DNA of 64,000 nt, taken from positions 535,185 through 599,184 of the forward strand of contig NZ_JACXZT010000019.1 of the NCBI RefSeq assembly GCF_014779595.1, given 5' to 3'. Position 1 is the stretch's first letter, and every line of letters starts with the position of its first letter. The translations under genes and the position numbers were made by a program. Shown here in pieces: positions 42,398 through 50,017 of the stretch. The notes under the pieces were generated by a model. The model was not told the DNA's origin. It ran no database searches and worked only from the letters and a program-made list of their open reading frames with translations. The stretch is from Halomonas sp. ML-15. GTDB taxonomy: Bacteria; Pseudomonadota; Gammaproteobacteria; Pseudomonadales; Halomonadaceae.

Positions 42398-43263
42398 TGC
42401 TTGACGACGTGACCTACACACCACGAGTGACGAGCCGTCAATTGCCGGTGGTGCTGGTGTTGGCCGGCCACGACCCTACCAGCGGTGCAGGACTGGTGGC
42501 CGATGCCGAAGCAATCAGCGCCTGCGGCGCCTGGCCGTTGACGATTCCCACCGCCTTGACGGTACAGAGCAGTGCCGACGTCAGTGCGGTGATGCCCTGC
42601 GACCCGGATAGCATGCGCGCCATGGCCGCGGCGCTCGACGAGTTTTCGGTGGCCGCGATCAAGGTGGGGTTGATAGCGAGTCTCGAAAGCCTCGATGCAG
42701 TGGTGGATATCGTGCGCCGCTACCCAGGCGTGCCGCTGGTGATGGATCCGGTGCTCAAGGCGGGCGGAGGCCGGGAACTATCCAGTGTGGAACTGCGTGA
42801 TGCGTTCCGCGAGCGGCTGCTGCCGCGAGTGGATATTCTCACTCCCAATCGCCTCGAGCTGGCGCGTCTTGGCGGTGATGAGCAGCACACTGATACCGAC
42901 CGCGCCATTGCGCTGCTGTCGCTGGGCTGCCAGGCGGTGCTGGTTACCGCCACTGATGATCCGCTACCCGGAAGCGAACGGCATCAGGTGATTCATACCC
43001 TGCACACCCCCGACGAAGGGCGGCAGTGGCACTGGCCAAGGTTGCCCGGGCGCTTCCATGGCTCGGGCTGTACCCTGGCGGCGGCGTTGGCCGCGCGTCT
43101 GGCGTGTGGTGAACGCCTGCTGCCGGCTTGCGAGCAGGCCCAGGCCTATGCCTGGGAGACCCTAGAAAACGGTTGGTTGCCCGATCCGCAGCGACCCCAT
43201 AGCCAGGCGTTGCCGCGACGGCTGTGGCGCCACCCCGGCTGGAGCGACCACCATGGCATCTGA
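42397..43263 (+). CDS. thiD: Hydroxymethylpyrimidine / phosphomethylpyrimidine kinase ThiD
   Basis: A 288 aa ribokinase-fold enzyme that phosphorylates HMP and HMP-P for thiamin synthesis. Visible are the substrate region AGHDPTSGAGLVADAEAI, TALTVQSS, the MDPVLKAGGG block, ILTPNRLELARLGG and the anion-hole motif FHGSGCTLAAALAA. It starts on the hemJ stop and overlaps thiE by 11 bp. The usual family is 266 aa; the extra length is at the C terminus. Confidence 0.93.
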   Translation: MLDDVTYTPRVTSRQLPVVLVLAGHDPTSGAGLVADAEAISACGAWPLTIPTALTVQSSADVSAVMPCDPDSMRAMAAALDEFSVAAIKVGLIASLESLDAVVDIVRRYPGVPLVMDPVLKAGGGRELSSVELRDAFRERLLPRVDILTPNRLELARLGGDEQHTDTDRAIALLSLGCQAVLVTATDDPLPGSERHQVIHTLHTPDEGRQWHWPRLPGRFHGSGCTLAAALAARLACGERLLPACEQAQAYAWETLENGWLPDPQRPHSQALPRRLWRHPGWSDHHGI

Positions 43264-43933
43264 TTCGCTTGAATGGCAGCGTGGCCTCTATGCCATCACC
43301 GATGCCGCGCTGCTGCCCGATGACCGCACGCTGCTGAACGCCTGCGATGCCGCCTTGCGTGGCGGGTTGGCGCTGTTGCAGTATCGAGACAAGTCTGGCG
43401 ATGATGCCCATCGCTGGCGCCAGGCCTCGGCGCTGGCCAGCCTATGCCAGGACTATGCGGTGCCGTTGATCATCAATGATGACACCGAGCTGGCGTTGCG
43501 CCTTCGCGAGGCGGGGTTTGCGGGGGTAGGACTGCATCTGGGGCAGGGTGATGGCGACCTCGCCTTGGCCAGGCAGCGGCTCGGTGCATCGGCGCTGATC
43601 GGTGTCACCTGCCACGCTCGCCTGGAGCTGGCTGAGCACGCCAAGGTAGAGGGCGCAAACTATGTTGCATTCGGGCGCTTCTTCACCTCACGTACCAAGC
43701 CGGAGGCGCCGCCGGCTTCGCTGTCGCTACTTTCCGAGGCGGCTTACCTGGGGCTGCCGCGGGTGGCGATCGGAGGCATCGATGCACATACCATCGCCAC
43801 TGCAAGGCGCGCCGGCGCCGAGCTGTTGGCCAGCGTGCAGGCAGTATTTGGCGGCAGCGACGTCGAGGCCAGGGTACGTCGGCTCAATCGGCAACTTGCT
43901 GTGGTCGACGCCGAGCTGGCCGCATCGCCATAG
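43253..43933 (+). CDS. thiE: Thiamin-phosphate synthase ThiE
   Basis: A 226 aa TIM-barrel enzyme that joins HMP-PP and thiazole phosphate. Blocks include [68 protein letters not shown] and RVAIGGI. It overlaps the end of thiD and precedes hemL by a gap with three DnaA boxes. The thiD-thiE-hemL order is the same as in Pseudomonas. Confidence 0.95.
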   Translation: MASDSLEWQRGLYAITDAALLPDDRTLLNACDAALRGGLALLQYRDKSGDDAHRWRQASALASLCQDYAVPLIINDDTELALRLREAGFAGVGLHLGQGDGDLALARQRLGASALIGVTCHARLELAEHAKVEGANYVAFGRFFTSRTKPEAPPASLSLLSEAAYLGLPRVAIGGIDAHTIATARRAGAELLASVQAVFGGSDVEARVRRLNRQLAVVDAELAASP

Positions 43934-43935
43934 CG

Positions 43936-43989
43936 TTATCCACAGGCAGTGCAGCCGACTTATCCGCACTGTCCAGAGAGTTATCCACA
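43936..43989 (+). promoter_or_regulatory. Cluster of three DnaA boxes before hemL
   Basis: TTATCCACA at 43936-43944 (perfect), TTATCCGCA at 43960-43968 (one mismatch) and TTATCCACA at 43981-43989 (perfect), all in one orientation and spaced 24 and 21 bp, near two helical turns. The cluster ends 34 bp before the hemL ATG. Confidence 0.6.
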
Positions 43990-44022
43990 GAAATTTGCTT
44001 TTTTGACTGCCGAGAGACTGCC

Positions 44023-45315
44023 ATGACCACTTCCGCCGAACTCTTCGAACAGGCCTGTCGCCACATTCCTGGTGGTGTCAATTCACCGGTGCGCGCCTTC
44101 AAGGGCCTGCATCGGCCGCCGGTGTTCATCGAGCGTGCTCAGGGCCCCTACCTGTTCGATGTAGAAGGCAAGCGCTACGTTGACTATGTCGGTTCCTGGG
44201 GGCCGATGATTACTGGCCACGCCGACCCCGACGTACTTGGCGCCGTGCGTGACAAGCTCGATCACGGGCTCTCCTTCGGCACCCCCACTGCGATCGAGAC
44301 CCGCATGGCTGATCTAGTATGCGAGATCATCCCCAGTATCGAGCTGGTGCGTATGGTCAACTCCGGTACCGAAGCCACCATGTCGGCGATTCGCCTGGCG
44401 CGGGGCTTTACCGGCCGCGACAAGATCATCAAGTTCGAGGGCAACTACCACGGTCACTCCGACTCGTTGCTGGTCAAGGCCGGCTCAGGCGCCCTGACCC
44501 ACGGCGAGCCAAGCTCCCCCGGGGTACCGGCGGCGCTGGCCGAGCACACCGTGACCCTGCCGCATAACGACCTCGATGCGGTGGAGGCGTGTTTCGAGGA
44601 GATTGGCGACCAGGTGGCCTGCATCATCGTCGAGCCGGTGGCCGGCAACATGAACTGTATTCCACCACTGCCAGGATTTCTTGAGGGGCTGCGCCGGGTC
44701 TGCGACCAGCACAACAGCGTGCTGATCTTTGACGAAGTCATGACCGGGTTCCGGATAGCGCTTGGGGGCGCTCAGGCCCACTACGGGGTGACGCCGGATC
44801 TGACCTGCCTGGGCAAGATCGTCGGGGGGGGGATGCCGGTGGGTGCTTTCGGGGGCAAGCGCGAGATCATGTCGCATATTTCACCGCTGGGACCGGTCTA
44901 CCAGGCCGGTACCCTGGCCGGCAATCCGCTGGCCATGGCGGCCGGCATCGCGCTGCTGACCAAGCTGCGTGAGCCGGGCTTCCACGATGCCCTGGCCCAG
45001 CGCGTCGAAACCCTGTGTAGTGGGCTCGAGGCACGCGCCGAAGCGGCCGGTGTGGCGATGATTACCCAGCGCTCGGGTGGCATGTTCGGGATTTTCTTCA
45101 CCGGCCAGTCGCGGGTTGATAACTTCGCCCAGGCTACCGCCTGCGACGCCGATGCCTTCCGGCGTTTCTTTTCGGCGATGCTCGACCGTGGTGTTTATCT
45201 GGCGCCGTCGGCCTATGAGGCGGGTTTCATGTCCAGTGCTCACGCGCCGGAGGACATTCAGGCCACCCTGGATGCCGCCGAGCAAGCCTTTGCGCTCATG
45301 GCACGTGACGATTGA
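44023..45315 (+). CDS. hemL: Glutamate-1-semialdehyde 2,1-aminomutase
   Basis: A 430 aa PLP enzyme that makes 5-aminolevulinate in the C5 pathway of haem synthesis. The PLP lysine lies in [20 protein letters not shown], and other blocks are [33 protein letters not shown] and [12 protein letters not shown]. coli HemL is 426 aa. Its promoter region contains the DnaA-box cluster. Its stop overlaps the first codon of the decayed kinase frame that follows. Confidence 0.97.
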   Translation: MTTSAELFEQACRHIPGGVNSPVRAFKGLHRPPVFIERAQGPYLFDVEGKRYVDYVGSWGPMITGHADPDVLGAVRDKLDHGLSFGTPTAIETRMADLVCEIIPSIELVRMVNSGTEATMSAIRLARGFTGRDKIIKFEGNYHGHSDSLLVKAGSGALTHGEPSSPGVPAALAEHTVTLPHNDLDAVEACFEEIGDQVACIIVEPVAGNMNCIPPLPGFLEGLRRVCDQHNSVLIFDEVMTGFRIALGGAQAHYGVTPDLTCLGKIVGGGMPVGAFGGKREIMSHISPLGPVYQAGTLAGNPLAMAAGIALLTKLREPGFHDALAQRVETLCSGLEARAEAAGVAMITQRSGGMFGIFFTGQSRVDNFAQATACDADAFRRFFSAMLDRGVYLAPSAYEAGFMSSAHAPEDIQATLDAAEQAFALMARDD

Positions 45316-46514
45316 GCCGCCGGCTTGTCGACCAGGAGGCCAGCGGTGAGCTGCCTCAGGAGCTGATCGACGATCTGATCGATCAACTGGTCGATTCTCA
45401 TGAACAGGCCTCGCCGGTGGCTGAAGGCAGTCAGTTGGGCAGCGCGGAATCGATTGCCTCGATCATGACACGGGAATTCAGCCTGCTTCGTGCACGCCTC
45501 GGTGCCGGCGGCGATCTGGTATGTCTGGACCGTCTCGAGACGCTGGCCGATGAGGCCCATGAGCGGTTGCAGAACACACTTGCTGCGCGTCAGCGCGATG
45601 GCTTCGTGCGCGAGACCCACGGTGATATCCACTTGGGCAATGCGCTGCTGTTCGACGGCGATGAACCGCGCTGGAATGACGTGGCCTGCGACCTGGCGTT
45701 TTTGCTGATGGATCTCGAAGCACGCGATGAGCAGGTCCTCGCTCGGCATGCACTGAATCGCTATCTGGAGCTATCCGGCGACTACGGGCTGGCACGGGTG
45801 CTGAATTACTACAAGCTCTATCGAGCGCTGGTCAGGGCCAAGTTAGCCGCTATCCGTTCTCGCCAGGCAGATGACATCGGCGAGCAGCAGCAGGCGCTGG
45901 TAGAGTGCCGAGGCTATCTGAGCTTGGCAGACGGCTATGCACGCTTCACCTTTCCTTACCTGTTGATCGGCGTCGGCGTTTCGGGGAGTGGCAAGAGCCG
46001 CTTTACCGGCGAAGTGATCCTGCGCTTGGGTGGGGTTCGATTGCGTTCCGACGTCGAGCGCAAGCGGTTGTTCGGTTTTCATCCACAGGCCAGCAGCCGG
46101 CAACAGGGTGTGGATATCTATACCTCGTCAGCTACTCGGCGGACCTATCAGCGGCTCGCCAAGCTCACCGGTTTGCTACTGGAGTCTGGCTATCCGGTGT
46201 GCATCGATGCCACCTGCCTGGCGCGTTGGCAGCGGGACATGCTGGCCTGGGAGGCGGAGGGCCGTGGTCTGCCGCTGTTGACGGTAAGCTTCGAGGCCGA
46301 TGAGGCGACGCTGCGTCGACGCATCGAAAAACGTGCCAAGCGCGGCGGCGCCCCCTCGGAGGCGAGCCTTACGGTGCTCGCACGCCAGTTGGCCAGCCTG
46401 GAGCCGTTTGGAGTCGACGAGCGCCGCCACCTGATTCACCTTGATACCACGGCAGACGATGCCACCGAGACCCTGGTCAGCCTTATCCAGGCCAAGGTCG
46501 GTACCTTGGCATAG
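45312..46514 (+). pseudogene. N-terminally truncated APH-like kinase fused to a P-loop ATPase (probable remnant)
   Basis: A 400 aa frame starting with TTG on the hemL stop. It matches the middle and C terminus of a two-domain family of about 510 aa: an aminoglycoside-phosphotransferase-like domain (HGDIHLGN, residues 103-110) followed by a P-loop ATPase (GVGVSGSGKSRF, about 220). The N-lobe with the nucleotide-binding Lys is absent, and the metal-binding segment after HGDIHLGN seems shortened (LFDGDEPRWNDVACDLAF, without the usual FDCIEF part). No ribosome site fits the start. The ATPase part looks intact, so a reduced protein cannot be excluded. The loss seems to have happened between it and hemL. 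Confidence 0.6.
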
Positions 46515-46690
46515 GGGTGTTGCATCAATGATCACATGTTCGCCGCCATTGTGGCGAAGTGTAACGATCCTGATATTCTTCCAAGTTCTCTAACAGACTG
46601 TGGATTAAGGTATTTTTCTCTCTACCTCCATTAGCGGCGAAAAAGTGTAAACCTATTGATACTCTTGCCGTTGTTCGACCCCATCTTTTC

Positions 46691-46721
46691 TCTTAAATGT
46701 TACTGCGATGCCATTTTAAGA
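46691..46721. promoter_or_regulatory. Inverted repeat, possible activator site for the sigma-54 promoter
   Basis: TCTTAAATG and CATTTTAAGA face each other around an 11-12 bp centre. The pair differs by one inserted base. It lies about 50-80 bp upstream of the -24/-12 promoter, a suitable place for an enhancer-binding protein. Assignment is inference. Confidence 0.35.
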
Positions 46722-46770
46722 CCCATCCAAATCGTTGAATATACTCCATATTTCAGTTTGTAATATTCTG

Positions 46771-46786
46771 TGGCACGCACCGTGCA
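46771..46786 (+). promoter_or_regulatory. Sigma-54 (-24/-12) promoter of the Gly-rich secreted gene
   Basis: TGGCACGCACCGTGCA matches the RpoN consensus TGGCACG-N4-TTGCA with one mismatch. The invariant GG and GC are separated by exactly 10 bp. Transcription would begin near 46797, about 113 nt before the ATG at 46910. Two activators with GAFTGA motifs are encoded in the same locus. Confidence 0.78.
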
Positions 46787-46909
46787 ATATCCCTTTCGAT
46801 CACCAGGTTGGACGAGTCGTGCGTGTATCTAGAGCAGTCGCCGCTTCAACTTATCGTGCAACCACGTGATCACGGGAAACAAAAATCATGCATGGTATGG
46901 AGAAGGATC

Positions 46910-48076
46910 ATGAAAAATTATGTGATTGCGGGAACGTCAATGCTGGCATTAGTCGTCGCGATTTCCGCCGCGCACGCCAACCCCAGCGCCGGTGTAGCTG
47001 ACGAAGTAGATCAGGAGGTCACCTCCACGGCGATGGCGATCGGGGGGAGCAGTGGTTCGGCTAATGGCGGCAACGGTGGTAACGGAGGCTATGGCAGCAG
47101 CACTGCCAACTCTGCTGCGTTCAATGCCTTCGATGAGATCGATGATGAGGACAACGGTTTCAGCGCCAACAGCACTGCCACCAGTGGGTCCGGTACCGGC
47201 GGAGCGGGTGGTATGGGAGGGGCTGGGGGGACCTCCGGTGCAGGTGGTGACGCCTGGGCGATGAGCGAATCCTATAACACTTCGACCAGCGTGATCGCGC
47301 TTCAGGAACTGCAGTCCACCGTGACCGGATCGCGGATCTATATCAACGCGGGTGACGGTGCGGTAGGTGCGGTAGGTGGTGACGGTGGCGATGCACTGGC
47401 GGTAACCGCTGCGCTGGGCGCAGGTGGTGACGGTGGTAGTGGTACCGGCGGTGACGGCGGTGAAGCCGATGCCAATGCTGGAGACGGTTACGATGGTGGC
47501 GATGGCACAGGCCTGGGTCTGGGCTTGGGCCTCGCCAGTGGCACCGGCGGCAGCAGCGATGCCGACAGCGGTGACACAAACGGCTATGGCGGGACTGGGC
47601 AAGGCTTGGCTGCCATCGTTGCGGACGACTTCGATGATGACAATGCCAACAACGCGACTGTCGGCGACAGCAGCAACGGTGACACCACCTCCGGATCAAT
47701 GGTTGCTGGAGGCACCGGTGGAGCAGGCTCCGGTACCGCTAGCGGTGATGGCAGCGGCACTGGAACCGGCGGAGACGGTGGTACCGGCGGCGATGCGCTG
47801 GCCCAGGGCGGCGCTGGCGGTAATGGCAACGGCGGCGGAGGTGGCGGTGCAACCTCCACCAGCGGCGATGCCATGGCCCAGGCCGGCAATGGCGGCAACG
47901 GTGGCAACGGAGGCAATGGTGGTGCCGCGAGCCTGATGACCGGCAGCGCCAGCATGGCGGCAGGTGCTGGTACCTTCGGCGGGATTGCCAACATGAACCT
48001 GTCGACCGGGATCTACAACTCCCAGCTGGCAGCCACCAACGTTGCGGCTCACAGCAATGTGAATATCGGCAACTGA
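46910..48076 (+). CDS. Secreted Gly-rich low-complexity protein, candidate matrix/amyloid-like subunit
   Basis: A 388 aa protein with a Sec signal (residues 1-23, MKNYVIAGTSMLALVVAISA to AHA). The mature part is dominated by Gly with Asp, Asn, Ser, Thr and Ala, almost without basic residues and without Cys. Long GGNGGNGG-like runs alternate with acidic blocks (FDEIDDEDN; ADDFDDDN). A recurring GDA[WLM]A motif occurs at 113, 160, 294 and 319. The C-terminal tail (NLSTGIYNSQLAATNVAAHS) resembles the end of the next gene's product. AAGGAT precedes the ATG; the frame upstream to 46808 is not coding-like. I do not recognise a named family; export plus composition suggest a matrix or adhesin subunit. 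Confidence 0.75.
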   Translation: MKNYVIAGTSMLALVVAISAAHANPSAGVADEVDQEVTSTAMAIGGSSGSANGGNGGNGGYGSSTANSAAFNAFDEIDDEDNGFSANSTATSGSGTGGAGGMGGAGGTSGAGGDAWAMSESYNTSTSVIALQELQSTVTGSRIYINAGDGAVGAVGGDGGDALAVTAALGAGGDGGSGTGGDGGEADANAGDGYDGGDGTGLGLGLGLASGTGGSSDADSGDTNGYGGTGQGLAAIVADDFDDDNANNATVGDSSNGDTTSGSMVAGGTGGAGSGTASGDGSGTGTGGDGGTGGDALAQGGAGGNGNGGGGGGATSTSGDAMAQAGNGGNGGNGGNGGAASLMTGSASMAAGAGTFGGIANMNLSTGIYNSQLAATNVAAHSNVNIGN

Positions 48077-48153
48077 TCTAGTAGTAACGACGACTGATGG
48101 GCTGGCGGGTTACCGCCAGCCTCTCTTCGCTACACGCCATTGGAGGGGAAATC

Positions 48154-48537
48154 ATGAAACAGCGTGGATTGTCAGGGATCTGCCTGGGAGTTGCCGTATT
48201 GCTATCGTCGCCATGGGCACTGGCGGATGGCATGTCAGCCGCCGAACAGAAAAGCGAGGGGTTCGCAGCACTCGAGATGATCGAGCATCAGGAGCTCGCC
48301 CATCTGCATGGACGAGAAGGCGGATTCAATCTGGTCAACGTACAGAGCATTCAACATCTCGATGCAGCGGTGTCCGGTGCCTCCTTCACCGCGGGCACTA
48401 TCGTTAGTGGCAACGTCGTGATCGAAAACCGCGCGCTGGACAATTTTTCCGGTATCGGGCTGTTCAATATCAACACCGGCCATAGCAATGCCGTGAACAC
48501 CGGCGTCAATATCAGTATCTATGCCCCGACGCAGTGA
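48154..48537 (+). CDS. Small exported protein with double-glycine-like leader
   Basis: A 127 aa protein. A Sec signal ends near SSPWALA (residue 24). Residues 42-57 then read MIEHQELAHLHGREGG, similar to the leader of C39-processed peptides (hydrophobic -12, E-L, L, G), although the pair right after the L-x-G position is GR and a GG follows three residues later. The rest (FNLVNVQSIQHLDAAVSG onward) is rich in Asn, Val and Ser and ends with GIGLFNINTGHSNAVNTGV, similar to the Gly-rich protein's tail. GGAGGGG lies before the ATG at 48154. Likely co-transcribed with its neighbours. Function is not known; possibly a minor or nucleating subunit. Confidence 0.7.
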   Translation: MKQRGLSGICLGVAVLLSSPWALADGMSAAEQKSEGFAALEMIEHQELAHLHGREGGFNLVNVQSIQHLDAAVSGASFTAGTIVSGNVVIENRALDNFSGIGLFNINTGHSNAVNTGVNISIYAPTQ

Positions 48538-48580
48538 GTTGGCATGCCGTCGAGTGGCGGCTCAATCCATGGAGAATGCC

Positions 48581-49279
48581 ATGCATCCTGTCACCCTCTG
48601 CCGATATCTGCTGCTGCTGTATCTGGGGACTTCTGGTGTCGCAATGGCCGGCAGCGTACACATTCAGGGGCCATTCGGCAGCGTCAATATAGCCGCCCGC
48701 AGTCTTGAGTCGATGCGCTGGGACCGTGTGATACCCCAACAATACGACTATAGCTGTGGCGCCGCCGCGGTGGCCACACTGCTGACCTTTCACTATGGAC
48801 GCCCGACGAGTGAAGCTGAGGTCTTCGAGCAAATGATTGCTACCGGGGACGTCGAGCAGATTCAGGAGCAGGGCTTCTCGATGCTCGATATGAAACGCTA
48901 TCTCGACGATCAGGGACTCAATGCCGATGGCTTCAGGGTCTCGCTGGAGGATCTGGCGCGGATTGGCGTGCCGGCGATTACCTTGATCAATACTGGTGGC
49001 TACCGCCACTTCGTGGTGGTCAAGGGCATGGATGAACACAATATCGTCGTCGCGGATCCTGCCGTGGGGACGGTCATCGTGCCGATCGAGCACTTCGCCA
49101 CGCTATGGAGCGGCACGGTGCTTGGTGCGCGTGCTGACATGCTACTGGCCCAGCAAAACTTCAATCATGACAGTGACTGGCGATTGAGAGCCAAGGCGCC
49201 CAAGCAACAGGTGATCAGGCGCACCCCGATGTCCAGCATGATACTCAATCTGCCAGCCCATAATGAGATGGGGCGATGA
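48581..49279 (+). CDS. Exported C39-family (FapD-like) cysteine peptidase
   Basis: A 232 aa protein with an N-terminal signal (about 1-23) and one C39 peptidase-like domain. Catalytic residues can be placed: Gln53/54, Cys59 in QQYDYSCGAAAVATLL, His143 in GGYRHFVVVKG and Asp159 in VVADPAVG. Unlike bacteriocin ABC exporters it has no membrane or ATPase domain, so it should work after Sec export, in the periplasm, like FapD. Adjacent genes encode exported proteins with double-glycine-type leaders, the usual C39 substrates. GGAG lies 6-7 bp before the ATG at 48581. It overlaps the next gene by 4 bp. Confidence 0.82.
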   Translation: MHPVTLCRYLLLLYLGTSGVAMAGSVHIQGPFGSVNIAARSLESMRWDRVIPQQYDYSCGAAAVATLLTFHYGRPTSEAEVFEQMIATGDVEQIQEQGFSMLDMKRYLDDQGLNADGFRVSLEDLARIGVPAITLINTGGYRHFVVVKGMDEHNIVVADPAVGTVIVPIEHFATLWSGTVLGARADMLLAQQNFNHDSDWRLRAKAPKQQVIRRTPMSSMILNLPAHNEMGR

Positions 49280-49965
49280 ACATGAAGCATACCACTCTAC
49301 CGCTGGCATGCTGGACGCATTGGAGCTGGTGGAAAGTGGCTCTGATCACAGCTTGCCTACTGCCTGCAAGCGCCCTGCAGTCCGCTGGCTTCTATGCCGC
49401 TATTGATCACGATGCTGTTTGGTTGGCTCAGCGGCCACAGACAACGGAACAACAAGAAGTGCCATTCTTTGCCGAAGCCGCGATGCTTGACGAGGCGAAT
49501 CTGGAGACGCTGCGCGGCGGTTTTTCGGTTTCAGGAATGGATCTGCACTTCGGGGCCGTGCTCAAGACGCAGATCGACAGCATGGTGCTCGAGTCGATCA
49601 TAAACATTGATCAGTCTGGAGCACGTTTGACTTCGCAGATGCTGAATGGAGCAGATATCGGCTCATTACCAGGCGATATCCAAGCCAAGGTGGTCGGCGC
49701 GGGGGCATCGATCAATGATGTAGCCCCGGGATCCCTTAAACTGACCGGACTGAAGGACTTCTCAGGCCTTGCACTCAGTGACAGCAAGGGGTTCACCGCA
49801 GCGTTACACAACATCACCAAGCAGGCGATCGTCAGTGCGGTGGTTAGCGATGCTTCCCAACGCAGTGTCCAACAGACCATTGATATCAATATCAATGTCG
49901 GAAACATGCCAGCACTCCGATCCGCTTCGCAACGCCAGGCAATTCTCAATTCGCTGGCCCGTTGA
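49276..49965 (+). CDS. Exported protein with a canonical double-glycine leader
   Basis: A 229 aa protein. The N-terminal signal (SWWKVALITACLLPASALQS, up to about residue 36) is followed by a 45-residue propeptide ending in LDEANLETLRGG (71-82), a textbook double-glycine leader (L at -12, L at -7, L at -4, GG). The mature part would start FSVSGMDLHFG and has no Cys, with many Ser, Asp, Ile and Val (TIDININVGNM near the end). It begins on the stop of the C39 peptidase (ATGA), so the two are coupled and the protein is probably its substrate. No named family recognised. Confidence 0.72.
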   Translation: MNMKHTTLPLACWTHWSWWKVALITACLLPASALQSAGFYAAIDHDAVWLAQRPQTTEQQEVPFFAEAAMLDEANLETLRGGFSVSGMDLHFGAVLKTQIDSMVLESIINIDQSGARLTSQMLNGADIGSLPGDIQAKVVGAGASINDVAPGSLKLTGLKDFSGLALSDSKGFTAALHNITKQAIVSAVVSDASQRSVQQTIDININVGNMPALRSASQRQAILNSLAR

Positions 49966-49971
49966 GGCTAG

Positions 49972-50007
49972 CGAGAGGTTGGCGTTAGCAGCATCGCCAA
50001 CCTCTCG
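49972..50007. terminator. Hairpin between convergent secreted-protein and outer-membrane genes
   Basis: A long stem CGAGAGGTTGGCG / CGCCAACCTCTCG (13 bp, perfect) with a loop of about 10 nt, located in the 52 bp between two convergent genes. T-runs are poor, so it may be a partial or Rho-assisted terminator. Confidence 0.6.
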
Positions 50008-50017
50008 TATTCAGCGA

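Larger units (their letters stand above)
46515..46909. other. 395 bp AT-rich regulatory region before the Gly-rich secreted gene
   Basis: No gene is visible. It holds a weak TTCGCC/GGCGAA stem (46539-46558) after the kinase remnant, an inverted repeat at 46691-46721, the sigma-54-type promoter at 46771-46786, and an untranslated leader of about 110 nt. The composition is clearly AT-richer than the sequence on its left. Confidence 0.6.

Noticed and set aside
47040-47940. CRISPR-like direct repeats
   Set aside because: The repeated triplets follow the Gly-rich reading frame and have no uniform repeat-spacer structure.
46949-47994. Open frames in other phases and on the opposite strand across the Gly-rich gene
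   Set aside because: They arise from GGN/GAN codon repeats; the plus-strand frame has a ribosome site, signal peptide and neighbours that fit.
46910-48076. Interpretation of the Gly-rich protein as an RTX toxin or type I secretion substrate
   Set aside because: GGxGxD-like stretches are irregular, there is an N-terminal Sec signal, and no HlyB/HlyD/TolC-type genes are near.
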